Notes: generated by a model not told the origin, from the sequence alone. Positions 23,166-33,952 are shown, counted from the stretch's first letter. The stretch is 64,000 nt of DNA from Talinum fruticosum (GCA_021018815.1 JAITYX010000005.1:11144001-11208000), one strand, 5' to 3'. Numbers and translations: made by a program.

Positions 23166-23177
23166 GGCTCGATACCA
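23166..23177 (-). promoter_or_regulatory. S2 primer binding site
   Basis: TGGTATCGAGCC in element sense, two bases after the 5' LTR. It differs by one missing base from the usual plant initiator tRNA-Met complement TGGTATCAGAGCC. S4 carries the same variant. Confidence 0.8.
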
Positions 23178-23179
23178 AT

Positions 23180-24764
23180 TGAAGGTTTGCTCGGGAGAGT
23201 CTGAGTCACCCTAGAGGGGGTAAATAGGGTGATGGAGGATTTTCTTTAAAAACCGAACTCTTTTGCCAAAGTGAAGGCGAAACATGATTCCGAGTCAAAA
23301 GTGGAGTCGGAAAAGTATGAACTTAGAATTGCTATAAAGAGTAAAGAGGTAGATAAATCTGAAGCTTTGAGACTGTCTCGAGTCTAGAATGTACTCGAAA
23401 GTAAAAATAAAGAAGTTACGTGGAAACCCTCCTAGGGCGGAAAACCACGGACCGTGCTAATCCAAGCACGAAGTTAAATCCACTATTTTAAGTCCATAAA
23501 ATACGATGAGATCGACTCAACCCAAGTTGCTCCCTTAAACAACTCCTTACAATTTTTCCTAGACTCATAAATTCCCTTATCCGATCTAGTACTTCCTAGC
23601 TGAGATAACCCTTACAGCTAGGGACAACTAAGCTGAGTTAACCTTTACGAGCTTAGTCAAGGGACCTTACCCGAAAGTAAGAAAGTGTTTGTAACTAAGT
23701 ACACGACCTTATAACTCGAAAGTAATGAATTACGAGTGGGAGTTGTAAGTAGAAGATTGAGAATGAATACAATGACTTTGCTCAAGTACGTGTATTAACA
23801 ATAGGTTCGGCAATCTTCAAGTCTTGAAAGTTGGCTTCTATTTATATATGTCCAGGCAACATATCCGTTATCTCCATCTCGCTGTCCGAGAGTCCTTTGT
23901 GACCATTGATAAGGGCTTTCGAGTCACTCGGAAAGTATCCGTTGTGCTATGAACACTGCATAACGGTTTAACTCTCTTGGAAGTCCCAAAACAATCGGCG
24001 GTGTCTTGAAGGATAAGGTGGAAACCACCGTTAAGTTTGGCGTTTCAGTTTTCCGGATTTGGAAACGGACAGCCACGACACAATCTTCTGGGACCTGGGA
24101 CGAGAGAAGGGAAAAGCCATGTCTCGCTGGTGATTTGACGTTTTGAAGCCGGTTACTTTGGTATTTGAAAAAGTGTATCCTCGTTTGAATAACCTACAAA
24201 AGTAAATCAATTTTGGTTCTCAAAGTATAAAATACTTTGGTCCAAGATTAGACACGAGATAATAATATAATTAGGATAATTAAGCAACTAATTATCCGAG
24301 TTAGAAAAGGAATGGAATTTTACGAGTCTAATATCCATGAAACTCAAAATTCCATCTAAGTTAGTCTAAGCGAGAATCAAGTTATACAACGAATAACGAG
24401 TGAAACAAACTTGATCTAGACTAAGCATGATTTAGACTAGAAGCACCGACTCCAACAAAATAGAACTTATAACATGAAGTCGGATCCGAGCGCGATTAAG
24501 CGAAATACTAGTCAATTCAACATGCGATATATCTAAGTGATGAGGGACTCGGAACCGAGTGAGACATACGAGATATGTTTTCCGAGTCACTTGGAGACAA
24601 GCAAGAAATACATGCTATATCACTTAGAAAAGATACCATATCACTCAGAAAAGTTTCTAAGGTACAAAGAATGCCTTGGAATCAAAACTCTATAAGTGAG
24701 AAGTTTTTATACCCGATTCCTTTATTAGAACTCATAATTGGGCAGAATAGTGTATGAGTCTTCA
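23180..24764 (-). repeat. S2 5' LTR
   Basis: 1585 bp, ending ATGAGTCTTCA before the TSD. The TATA box is at 23839-23846 (TATTTATA on +), the short palindrome CGAGTCACTCG at 23920-23930, and the longer-spaced palindrome AAAGTATAAAATACTTT at 24232-24248. All are upstream of the likely transcript start, so in U3. This LTR would have driven gag-pol. Confidence 0.9.
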
Positions 24765-24769
24765 ATAAT

Positions 24770-24898
24770 AATTTGCTCAAATAACTTTACAAGTATTTAA
24801 CTAGGTAGATATCCTAGTTACTCGACCCATTTTAACTAATTAGGGCTAAATAACTAATTTAACTCATATAACTCTAACCCAAAATCACGGGTCTTATA
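24770..24898 (+). mobile_element. G1: gypsy-type LTR, right part
   Basis: This is the last 129 bp of G1 after the S2 insertion, ending CACGGGTCTTATA and followed by the TSD GAAAA. The end is one or two changes away from the usual GTTACA of this LTR type. Confidence 0.7.
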
Positions 24899-25345
24899 GA
24901 AAATAACCTATTACTATGGTTTTGGGCATAGAACTATTACTACGGTTTTAGAAAAAGAACTGTAGTAATAGATGAACATAATACTTCGGTTTTGTATAGA
25001 GAACCGTAGTAATAGGTTATCTTTTACTACGGTTTCTCGGATGAGCCATAGTAATAGGTTCTTTTTTGCTACGGTTCTTATTAAAGAAATCAAAAAGATC
25101 ATTTCTTTTTAAAAAATTCAGATATTTTACTACGGCTCTTATCAAAGAACCGTAGTAGTAGGTCTGAAAGTAGCCGATTACTATGGTTTTGGGCGTAAAC
25201 CTATTACTACGGTTTTGGAAAAAGAACTAATGGATGAACATATTGCTTCGGTTTTGCATGGAGAACTGTAGTAATAGGTTATTTTTTACTATAGTTTCTC
25301 GGATGAACCATAGTAATTGGTTCTTTTTGCTACGGTTCATCTCTC
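24899..25345. repeat. Hairpin-rich tandem array, right part
   Basis: Units contain CTATTACTACGGTTTT and its inverse AACCGTAGTAATAG several times. Larger units of roughly 265 bp repeat: the AAAAAGATCATTTC...ACTACGG block at about 25093 repeats the block at about 10611. Each unit can fold into several hairpins. It looks like the subterminal region of a CACTA-type DNA transposon, or a satellite derived from one. No open frame is present. Confidence 0.6.
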
Positions 25346-25379
25346 CTCCATTGACTCCTTAATTCTAATCTCCTCCGAT

Positions 25380-26420
25380 TAAGGGAATAGAATTGTCATC
25401 AATCATGCCTTTCTTCACAAAATCTTCAATATTGATTGTCTCTTCCTAAATTATAACACTAAAAATTTGCGAAAGTTGTGAATGGTTTCTATACCAAACA
25501 TGCATGAGCTAAACGAAAGGCTCGAAATAACTTTTCCATTAAACAGATGAAGTCTAAGCCCATACTTTTCTATTTTCTTCTCAATTAGGACAACGTTCTT
25601 CCCTTCAAAAGAGAACCCAAACAACATTGTCCTCCAAATCATTTATGACCATGGAGGGCTATAACATTAATTTATTCCTCTTCATTCCTTAACGACTTAG
25701 TCCCTTCGGACACTAAAAACCTCTCTCTTCCCTTTGAAGCTTAACTCTTTGAAGTTTTTGCTCACTACAAGCTTAAGCTCCCAAAAAAATTCTTTCTCCT
25801 ATTGTTACGATTGGGAAATATAAGCTAGTAAGTCTTGGTTACCGGGAAATTTCACCTGGGGTTTTGACTCATTCATGTAAGATCATTTAATTATCTCCTT
25901 CTCCTCTTCTACATACCCTGGTCCTTCGAGCCCAATTCTTCTACTCGAACATAGAGAAACTGGCTTCCTATCTCTCTTTAGTTACCTAACAATTCGAGGA
26001 TACCTTGGATTCATTCAAGGCTCTCATCCCTCTCCTTCTTCAAATGCATCTAGCTTTTCAAAAAGAGTTTGCTGATTCCAAAGCTCTCACGAAACAGTTT
26101 ACAACAATGTTCCAGGATGCTATGATCACCCTCAAGCATCCTCGGCAATAAAGAAGAAGATTTTATCGATGAATCTTCTAAAGAAATTGGCACCTTTGAG
26201 CGTTAGAGGGAACAGAGGAAAATGGCCCAAGAAGATCCTTCAAAGGTTGTTCAAGAAGAAGAAGATGAGGACTCAATCGAAGAAGAACAATTTGAGGACT
26301 CAAATGAAGAAGAAGATGACGACGAAAAAGAGGAACAACACTAATTGGTTTGTCGCCCTAGGAACCTAACTCAGCCTTCACATAAAGCTTCTTCTTCCAA
26401 ACCACCAACCCCCTCTTCTT
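25380..26420 (+). pseudogene. S3 ORF3: divergent remnant
   Basis: The translation is heavily broken, but RTTFFPSKENPN...YDHGG at about 25590-25670 aligns with the FFSHHSSEENPNSKILKALFDILEGY block of S1, in the same relative place. A K/E-rich tail (EEEDEDSIEEEQFEDSNEEE-like, about 26240-26345) corresponds to the charged C-terminus. The spacer, PPT and LTR follow in order. The start and N-terminal third are missing; the hairpin array ends where they should be. It shows that ORF3 was already in an older lineage. Confidence 0.55.
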
Positions 26421-27008
26421 AATCTGTTTTCCTTTTCTTTTATCTTTTGTCGGACATTACTCTTCTCTCTATGATCTTAATTTTTTTTAATGAAATGCAT
26501 CGAGAGGAGAAAAAGATGTGTTTAAGTGGACTTAGCCGAAGTTCACATGTTTAGAGAGAGCAATTAATTTTTTTTTCTTTTGGATGTACATATTTTTAGA
26601 ATGAAAATATTTCATTTTATTATCTATGTCTGATTTTCCATGTCTGGTTATTACTTTCAATTAGTTACTTTTTCTATTACTTGTTCCGAAACTCATAATA
26701 TACGTTTTCTTGCTCGATACTCGGAACTAGATTTTTGTTCATCACCTTGCTTTTGCTATAATAGTCAAATTTCACTCTAATTTCTAAATCTGATACTCGA
26801 AGTTATTTTATTAGCTCCGTGACTTAAATTTAGAATTTATTACCTAATTCAGACATTTCTTTGAATACATCAATATATACTCGATGCACTCACTTTGATA
26901 CTTAAAATCTTAGAAATAATCAAAACTCTAATGTTTAGTATTATTTCTATAGTCTTTGATATTTGATAAATTTCTTTAAGTCATTATTTAGATTGAATAT
27001 CTTTCATC
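26421..27008 (+). other. S3 spacer between ORF3 and PPT
   Basis: No gene. It parallels the S1 spacer: AATGAAATGCATCGAGAGG at 26498 matches the S1 GATGAAATGCTAGGGG block and a poly-T run follows. The rest is AT-rich. Confidence 0.5.
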
Positions 27009-27021
27009 AAAAAGGGGAGAT
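27009..27021 (+). promoter_or_regulatory. S3 polypurine tract
   Basis: AAAAAGGGGAGAT directly before a TTAAAGACTCAGG LTR start (TGAAGACTCGG in S1). About 31 bp covering this border is duplicated in tandem (27017-27080), so AGATTAAAG...CTC occurs twice. Confidence 0.75.
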
Positions 27022-27831
27022 TAAAGACTCAGGTGTAACTAACTAAAGAGATTAAAGGCTCGGGCATAACTAACTAACCCCTTACATCTTTTAAATTCAA
27101 GTCATTCATCTAATTTTAGAATTAAGTAAGAAACATCCTAAAAAAGTTCACAAAAATTCGTGATCTGTTATGACTGACCCAAGAGTCATCCCCTTAAAAG
27201 AGTATTTGTAAAAGTCTAAGACTCGGTTATACTTCATAAAGTAGAAACCGACTCAATCATCTTAACTTAGCTGGATTAACCCACTGAGTTCTCAATAATT
27301 GACCTACTCACTCTAACTTAGAATTTATGTTTTCCAAAGTTTTCTCATATTTAATGTGTCACTTTCAATATGTTAATTTTCATGAAATGGACTGGAATTA
27401 ATTGTCTTAATTCTTCTTAACTCATAATCATTATGTTGTGATTATTTAACTTGGCATAATTGAAAAGTCAAAATAACTCATGTACCAATTAAGGCTGAAC
27501 TTATTATAAGTTTGGACATATAAGGAATTTGAATAAATTAAATATTAGACTTAAAAATTCCAGGTTAATAGATTAAGGATATTTGGTCTTTAAATGCTTT
27601 GTTTAAACTAATCCTAATCTAATTGTGGACCAACCTTTTTTATACTTTGAGAACCATTCTCAATTATTTGTGCATATTTTCTAAAGATGGTTTATCACAA
27701 AGAAAAGAAGAAATAAAGGCTTCATAATCGTTGGAGCTTTGTAGACAAAAAGGCAAAAACCCGAAACAACTCGGATTTGGTTGACAAGTCTCGTTTTGTT
27801 ACCGTTTTGGGTAATATTTTATTTCTAAGTG
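27022..27831 (+). repeat. S3 3' LTR, left part (split by G2)
   Basis: A divergent LTR of the same family: ATATTAGACTT...TTCC at about 27540-27562 and ATACTTTGAGAACC at about 27641 match the S1 LTR. It continues at 30540 after the G2 solo LTR. Together the two parts are about 1.57 kb, the family's length. It is much more diverged than S1-S7, hence older. Confidence 0.72.
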
Positions 27832-30534
27832 TGTAACGCCCCAGTTACCATTACTTAATAATTCTCTAATTCGAGAATGTTAGGTAAGGTCACAGCTGAA
27901 GTTAACGACTAAAGGCGTCACCGCCGTCCTAAAGATAGGACAAGGCTATATAATTAGAATAAAAGGACTTCCAATTTATGCTTGACCCCGATAGAAGTAA
28001 TTACCTATTACCCAAATTTCCAAGTCATCTCACAATACAGCTTTACTTGTTTAGTAACACCATATTCATACAACCTAGACTTTTGTCCGTTCCACAAACT
28101 AATATACGACGTACAATAATTCCCAAGGTCATACCTAACCCTGGTTGAAGGTAAAGTCACTGTGAGCGTCTATGTACCTTCGATTTGCGAATGTTACGTG
28201 GCTGGCTAGGGTTTGCCTTCGTCGGACTTAATAAATGGTTGATTGCTCGCCAATGCTTCTTCCTAAAACAAAAATAGTAAAATATTTTGAAGAGTGAGTC
28301 GAAACTCAGCACGAACATTCCCGCATCGTAAAATAACTTTGAAGACTATATTGATTGAGCGCGCGCATTTCAATTCATTTTAGTTTGAAAACAGGGGAGA
28401 GATTATAATTAAAACTTGCTTGCCGGTTATTATCTCGAAAGTGGAACCCCTTGGTAATTGATACGATCGTTGAACAGTGTCACCCCAGGCCGATCGGTAA
28501 CCCGAGTTGACGCCGCGCGTGGTATAATTGGCGGGCCTAAGCCCTTGGTAATTGATAATTGGGCGGGGACCACTTAATTAGGTGGCAAAACTTGCCTTGT
28601 AAATGATTCCTTATTAGTTATATATATGAGAAATATTGAGATTTGATGAAACATGTGAGTTTTGAAAGGTGCGAGCAATGAACGTACTCGAACCGAGAAT
28701 ATTTGTTTCTCCCCTTTTGCGGAAATTTGAGTCACCAGCTATTCGGCAACGGAAGTGGCCTCCGTTCTGTTTAAGATGGATTTCTAGGGTTAATAATGTT
28801 TTCCGGAGTTTTAATGCTTGAATTTGTATAAGCTTTAACAATTTATTTCACTTCATATATTCGTATGAAAATCGCTTAAACTAATGTTTGTATTACTCAA
28901 CTTTACTACGTTGATTCCGTTTCAATTATTGAATACGATTTATATTAATTAAAGAGGTTGATTAGGTTGACTAAATACTCGATTGTTTTGACGGAATTCA
29001 ATCCGTTAGCTGACTTGGATTGACAATGGTGTCTATGTATATGGATATACCTAACAAACACTTATTCCTAATTTATTCCTCACTTTTCGAATTTAACCCA
29101 TAGCTAAGCGATTATTCAATCTACCGATGCCTTTCCATAGGTAAGCCTTATAATTACCCAAATTGCTCAAAATTTCATTCATATAACAACTTAAGGTCAT
29201 GAGCCTTATTCTCACAATAACATTCACATTCACAATCGCGATTAGGCAAACCTAATGCTCAATTATTTTCCATGCCTCGTACACTTGTACATTATCGAAT
29301 TTCAACTTCTACGCACACATTCCCCTTCATTTGCTTAATATAATCATTTCCAAAATGTAATAGTTCCACCAAATTGTTCCATTCGCTAATAAAATCTCAA
29401 TCTCATTCACTAGTTCACAATTTCTCAAAGTAGTCCCATTCATTCACATGCGCACAATCGGTTCATCAAAATACCAAACCTATCCTCCATCCAATTCGAA
29501 TTTTCCCCAAATTAATCTTTAAATTCACTCCACAAATATATTTCTAATCATACTTCAATTTACGATTACAATTGCCCAAATAGATAATGAAATTGATAAT
29601 TTAGGGTTTAGAGTTTTACCTTCAAGTACACATTGAGGAAGCCAGGGAGGAGCGACAGAGACGGTGGTGCGTAGTAGCTGCCCCGGCGACCGCCGGGCGA
29701 GGGACGGCGGCTGGCTCCGACGGCCGCCGCTGTTTGTGGGTGGTCGACGGGTGGCTCGCGCCGCAGGTGAGGCGGAGCGTGCACTCGTGCGCTCGCGAGG
29801 GCGAGAGGGAGGGAGAGTGCGGTGGCGAGGGAGGCGGCGAGCATCTCCCGACGACGCCGGCGTCGGCTTCGGCCGGCGTTGGTGGCGCCCGATGGCCGGG
29901 CAGGCCGTAGGTGGAGGCAGGGGAAGGAGCAGAGGCGCGCGATAAGAGAGGGAGAAGGAGGTAGCGGGCGCGAGATAGGAGAAAGCGAGACAGGGAGAGC
30001 CGCGAGGCGGCCGACGCCGGTCTCCCGCCGGCGTCATCGGCGCTAGTGGCCGGAGAAGGTAGCAGCAGCGAGGGGAAGGAAGAGCAGAGGAAGGGGGAAG
30101 CGAGGGAGGAAGGGAGGAACGGGAATAGCAGAGCAAGTGAGGGGGGTGATTTTAAATTGCATTGTCGATTAATTGATCTTAACCGCCTCTTTTTTTTTTT
30201 TTTTTTTTTCGGTTCCGAGAAAAATCCGTCTCTGGATTTTTCTTTCAAAAAATCTGAAAATTTTATTTTTATTTATTTATTTTATTTATTTTGTTTTCTT
30301 TTATTGTTACTTTTAATTTTGTTTTTAATAACGATGTTCACAAATTAAATTCTTATTATGAGATTTTTATTAGGGCCACTTCGTCGCCTTAGCTGCATAA
30401 CACATATATAAAAATAATGTAAATATAGAAATATCGAATTGAAGTGCACGCGCTCGATTATATAAATAGTGTAATTAATAAAATAAATAATGTGATTTAA
30501 AATAAATAATGTGATTTAGGATCGGGTTGTTACA
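27832..30534 (+). mobile_element. G2: gypsy-type solo LTR
   Basis: 2703 bp beginning TGTAACGCCCCAG and ending GGATCGGGTTGTTACA, with a perfect 5-bp TSD AAGTG (27827-27831 and 30535-30539). There is no gag, pol, PBS or PPT, so I call it a solo LTR left by recombination between two LTRs. These termini are typical of plant Ty3/gypsy chromovirus LTRs such as Tekay. A GC-rich island lies at 29640-30130. G1 has related termini but a different body. Confidence 0.8.
29640..30130 (-). other. GC-rich island inside G2 LTR
   Basis: It is purine-biased on + and pyrimidine-biased on -. Minus frames stay open for up to 208 codons with Ser/Pro/Leu/Arg-rich, repetitive translations and no recognisable domain. 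It stands out sharply against the AT-rich LTR. I do not call a gene. A poly-T run of 20 bases follows at 30190-30209. Confidence 0.55.
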
Positions 30535-30539
30535 AAGTG

Positions 30540-31295
30540 TAATGAGTTTTTCTACTCGAATTTTAAGTTTCCTCAAGTTGGTAGAACAACCTTTGGAAGT
30601 TAGGACTTAGACTCACCGACTAGTTTGAGATAGTCCAAAACCGACTCCTTAGACTATCCATTATAATAGCTAGCTGGCTCAGTTCTTCTGTTGAAGACTG
30701 AAAGACTTTCTCTCAAGGAAGACTATTTAAAGAAGCTTTAGCACAATATTTTGACCGACGAAAAACGAGAGTTAAATTGATCATACACATCTAGCTTACA
30801 ACTCCTACTTTGTATTCTTACTTTTTCGATTTGTAACTCTTAGTGAGAAAAATCTTATAACTACTTTTTACTCTTCAAACACTTCTCTTTTTCCTTGATT
30901 GAGTTGATAATATAACTTCAAATCAATTGTCCCATGTTGATAACGGAACTTCAACTTGGAAGTACTAGGTCGAAAAAGGGAACTTTTGGGCCTTTGAAAA
31001 ATTGTAATAGATTTATTGAAGGAAACAAATATGGATAGTGATATTCATTGTAATTGAGGATTCAATTCGTGGATTTGATATTGTTCTTGGATTACCACCG
31101 TCCGAGGTTTTCTACCCCAGGAGGGTTTCCTCATAATATCTCGTTATCAATCTTATCATATTCTGTCTAACTCATTCTGGACTCACTTCTAGTTTCGAGA
31201 CCTTAGTACATCTAAACTTTAATTTCCACGAAAATCCTTCAACACCCTATTCATCGCCCTCTCTCAGGAGCTTTACTTCTCCCTTTGAACTTTCA
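30540..31295 (+). repeat. S3 3' LTR, right part
   Basis: It resumes after the G2 TSD. Family landmarks: AACGGAACTTCAACTTGGAAGTACTAGGTC-like text around 30950, ACCACCGTCCGAGGTTTTCTAC near 31095 (parallel to the CCGTGGTTTTCTGC block of S1), and CACCCTATTCATCGCCCTCT near 31243. The end is taken as ACTTTCA at 31295; the edge may be off by a few bases. Confidence 0.68.
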
Positions 31296-31553
31296 GTCTA
31301 GTACCGGGGTGATGATACCCGGTTGCAGAAGGCTTCCTTATCCTATAGCCCAAAAAATAGGTGGTTTGGACTGGCTCAATGAAACAAACTTTGGGGAGAA
31401 GGGACTCAAGTACTAGACCCGAGGAAAGATCAATCCGAAAGAAAGGAAAATGATATGCTCTTTTTTTTGTGGACATAAAACATGCGGACTAACAAAATGA
31501 AAAAAAGAAAAAAAAAGTGATCCTTAAAAAGAAAAATGAACGCATTTTTATTA
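31296..31553. other. Unassigned spacer
   Basis: No gene seen. It has poly-T (about 31461-31468) and poly-A-rich (about 31499-31516) runs. A 67-codon minus frame here has no recognisable feature. Confidence 0.4.
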
Positions 31554-31858
31554 GGGGTATTGGATGTTTATATACCAAACTATAAAGTTGACTGATGATG
31601 CACCATACTTTGGGGGTGTTCTTTTTCTAAACCACCACCTATTTAGGGGCATCAATTCAGTTGTTTTATGACATGTCAAGCTAAGAATAGTAGAATTAAT
31701 GTGCTACACCCTACTAAATCAGTTATTTTCATCTTGATACATCATAAAACAACTGAATTGTCGCCCCTAAATAGGTCGTAGTTTAGAAAAAAATTAACCC
31801 CAAAGTACGATGCATGATCAATCAACTATATTTTGGTATATAAACATCCAATGCCCCC
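31554..31858. mobile_element. Fold-back MITE
   Basis: A 127-bp arm (31554-31680) and its imperfect reverse complement (31733-31858) flank a 52-bp centre. Landmarks are TTGGATGTTTATATACCAAA on the left and TTTGGTATATAAACATCCAA on the right, and CAATTCAGTTGTTTTATGA against TCATAAAACAACTGAATTG. There is no coding capacity. It is a non-autonomous DNA transposon by structure; the flanks do not show a clear TSD, so the superfamily is open. Confidence 0.85.
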
Positions 31859-31897
31859 AAGTACAGCTTTATTTTAATCGAATAACCCATTTATTAT

Positions 31898-32215
31898 TGG
31901 CTAAACATGCAAATAAAATGGACCGACCCAAATGGAAAAGAATGCTCTTTCTTTTGGCTAATGCAAAAGCAAAACACTCACCTAAAATGAGATGACTTCT
32001 TTTAGATAATGTAAAAATGCAATTAAAGGACTCACCTTAATTAAGATGATTTTAATTTTGGCTAATGCAAAAACAGTAATGAAAAGACTCACTTTAATAG
32101 AGATGATTTTTTATTTGGGCTAATGTAAAAAATGTAATGAATGGACTCTCTTTAATTGAGATTAATTTTTTAGTTTTGCTAATAAATGAAATGAATGAGC
32201 TTACCTTAAAAAATG
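31898..32215. repeat. About 58-bp tandem repeat, 5-6 degenerate copies
   Basis: GGCTAATGCAAAA...GACTCAC(C/T)TTAAT..GAGATGATTTT recurs at about 31956, 32005, 32060 and 32118, with weaker copies at either end. It is noncoding and AT-rich. It resembles the tandem repeats found in or near gypsy untranslated regions, but I cannot assign it. Confidence 0.6.
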
Positions 32216-33320
32216 TAGAAACTAGAACAGACCCAAACCCACAAAAACAAGAAATTGGTCCCTATGATAGGACCCCACCGAGAGGACTCGGACTGGGTGC
32301 ACTAGCACCGGCCTAGAGTATGCCTTGATTTTATCCGCTTTTATTGTTTTTTTTATTAAGACAGGGAAAGGAAGGAAATGGACTGACCTCTAAAAGCCTT
32401 TTTGACTAGAAAAATGTAAATATGGAAGGGCCTAAAAGGGGAAGAAAGAAAAATTTGACTTTGGCTAAAAAGTACCAAAAAGGACTCGACTAAAAAGTTT
32501 TGTTATATTTTTTATTTTACGCCCATGCAAGAATTATTGGACCGACCTTGGCTAAACTGTTAAGCTAAAGGCTGATGAAGAGGGATTAAATAATTAAAGC
32601 AACCACATACACCCAAGCATGCAAATGAAATTCCAATCTAAACAACAAAAGTTCCTTGTTCACGAGGAATTTCTAGGTTAGATAAACATCGTGGCTTATA
32701 ACCTGAAAATTCCATCCTTTATGGGATGCATAGTGGGTCTTGAATAATCAATGCCTCTAGATTAGGAATCAAGAAAGCTTGCTATGAGTGAGAAAGTAAT
32801 CACACCTCGGTGTTAAGTCGAGTGTACCCACCAAGATAATGATTCGATCACCCCGAAAAAGGTTCTTAAGAGTTGAATCCTATAAGGTCCAAAAAACATC
32901 TATGTTCAAAGTTGCCTAAAATAATACACAAATGTCTAATGCAAACGCGATAATAAAGACTCGAAACAAATTTTGAAGTCTCACCTTCTTATTAAACTAT
33001 TTTCTCAATAGAGTTGCCATTGTAGGAGCCACAACCCATCCCCATAGGGAAAAGCTGAATCACACCTCCCCACGTATGTCGGCTTTCATGCATGGGTTAG
33101 TCATTCATCAACATGATTTTTGTTAATATGATTTCGAAAGAGGTTTTGAAGAAAGGGTTGAGCCTCTCGGGATGCCTTTTTAGAAAGAAACATTAAAAGA
33201 AAAGGAAATGTTGCCACAAAGCTACCGGACCATACGAATCATAATCGCATGGGCCGAAGCTAGGCTCGGGCAACAGCTTAGGGCTGGGTCCAAGACACTC
33301 TGGAGATGTTGCTCGACGTC
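32216..33320. other. Unassigned AT-rich noncoding stretch
   Basis: No open frame or recognised element. The block at about 33000-33110 (GGAGCCACAACCC, CACACCTCCCCACGTATG) and the text after the hairpin have the look of a Tat/Ogre-type gypsy LTR or leader, which would fit the gypsy Gag fragment at 33953, but I cannot show termini. Confidence 0.3.
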
Positions 33321-33379
33321 AGCCATCTAGCCCGGACTACGAAGGCGGTTTCGGCCTTCGCAGTCCGGGCCAGATGGCT
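33321..33379. repeat. GC-rich perfect-loop hairpin
   Basis: The arm AGCCATCTAGCCCGGACTAC (33321 onward, 26 bp) pairs with 33353-33379 with about two mismatches around a 6-7 base loop. It is isolated in AT-rich DNA. It could be a regulatory or terminator-like structure of a retroelement RNA, or a small-RNA-type stem. Confidence 0.75.
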
Positions 33380-33952
33380 TTAGGATGTCAACTAGTTTCC
33401 TTAATTTAACCAAAACTGGAAAAAAACCGAGATGCAATTTTTAGATAAAAAGGTTAAAAATGAGGAGTTGCCAATCAGTTTTAAAATAAAAACTAACAAA
33501 ATAAAATAGCAATTTTCTCATTCAATTTATAGACGGAATAATCGAAAAGCAAAAATTCTAAATTTTGAAAAGGTTTTCAAAAGAGACCCCATTGGTCAAG
33601 AAAACAATGATCCGGTATTTGTGGGTAATGGTATGAAATAAGAAAGGATGCTCCTCATTTCGCCCGTCAACAAATGACCTCTACTAATTGAAAATGTATG
33701 TCTAAATTACGTTACTAAAAATAGGCAATTAACATGCAAAATGTGGAAACTAAAAATAATCAAGGCATGATTAAAATCAGTAAATAAAAGCAAAAGAAAT
33801 CGATAAAGAAGGAAACAAAAGAAGGCAATAAAAGAAAGTAATAAATAAATTACATCAAGCGAGGTGGAAAAGTAAAGTAATTCACATCTCAAACCGTAGT
33901 ACGTAAAGCGATTAAAAGACTAAAAATTAAATAAAACTTAAATACATACTCC
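33380..33952. other. Unassigned AT-rich stretch before G3
   Basis: GAGGAGTTGCCAATCAG at 33461 followed by ATTGGTCAAGAAAACAATGATCC near 33591 resembles, from memory, conserved text in Tat/Ogre-type gypsy elements. No gene. The composition changes sharply to GC-richer coding-like DNA at about 33953. Confidence 0.3.

Larger units (their letters stand above)
13875..24764 (-). mobile_element. S2: full-length Sirevirus-like copia element
   Basis: Two LTRs (13875-15441 and 23180-24764), PBS, gag, pol, ORF3 and PPT are all present in order on the minus strand, 10,890 bp in all. A perfect 5-bp TSD ATAAT flanks it, so both ends come from one insertion. The target was the G1 LTR. The two LTRs look alike with scattered changes; the 3' LTR has lost the palindrome that the 5' LTR keeps at 24232-24248. 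It is the best-preserved copy in the window, but gag, pol and ORF3 are still interrupted, so it would be non-autonomous. Confidence 0.93.

Noticed and set aside
24899..25345. CRISPR array
   Set aside because: Repeats are long, inverted and without unique spacers of constant length, and the surroundings are plant retroelements.
29555..30248. Overlapping 193- and 208-codon minus frames as genes
   Set aside because: Low-complexity, overlapping frames in a GC-rich island of solo LTR G2; no domain, and the start lies in a poly-Lys run encoded by the poly-T tract.
27832..30534. Complete gypsy element or a LARD
   Set aside because: No PBS, PPT, internal direct repeats or coding region; one pair of TGTAAC...GTTACA termini with a TSD fits a solo LTR.
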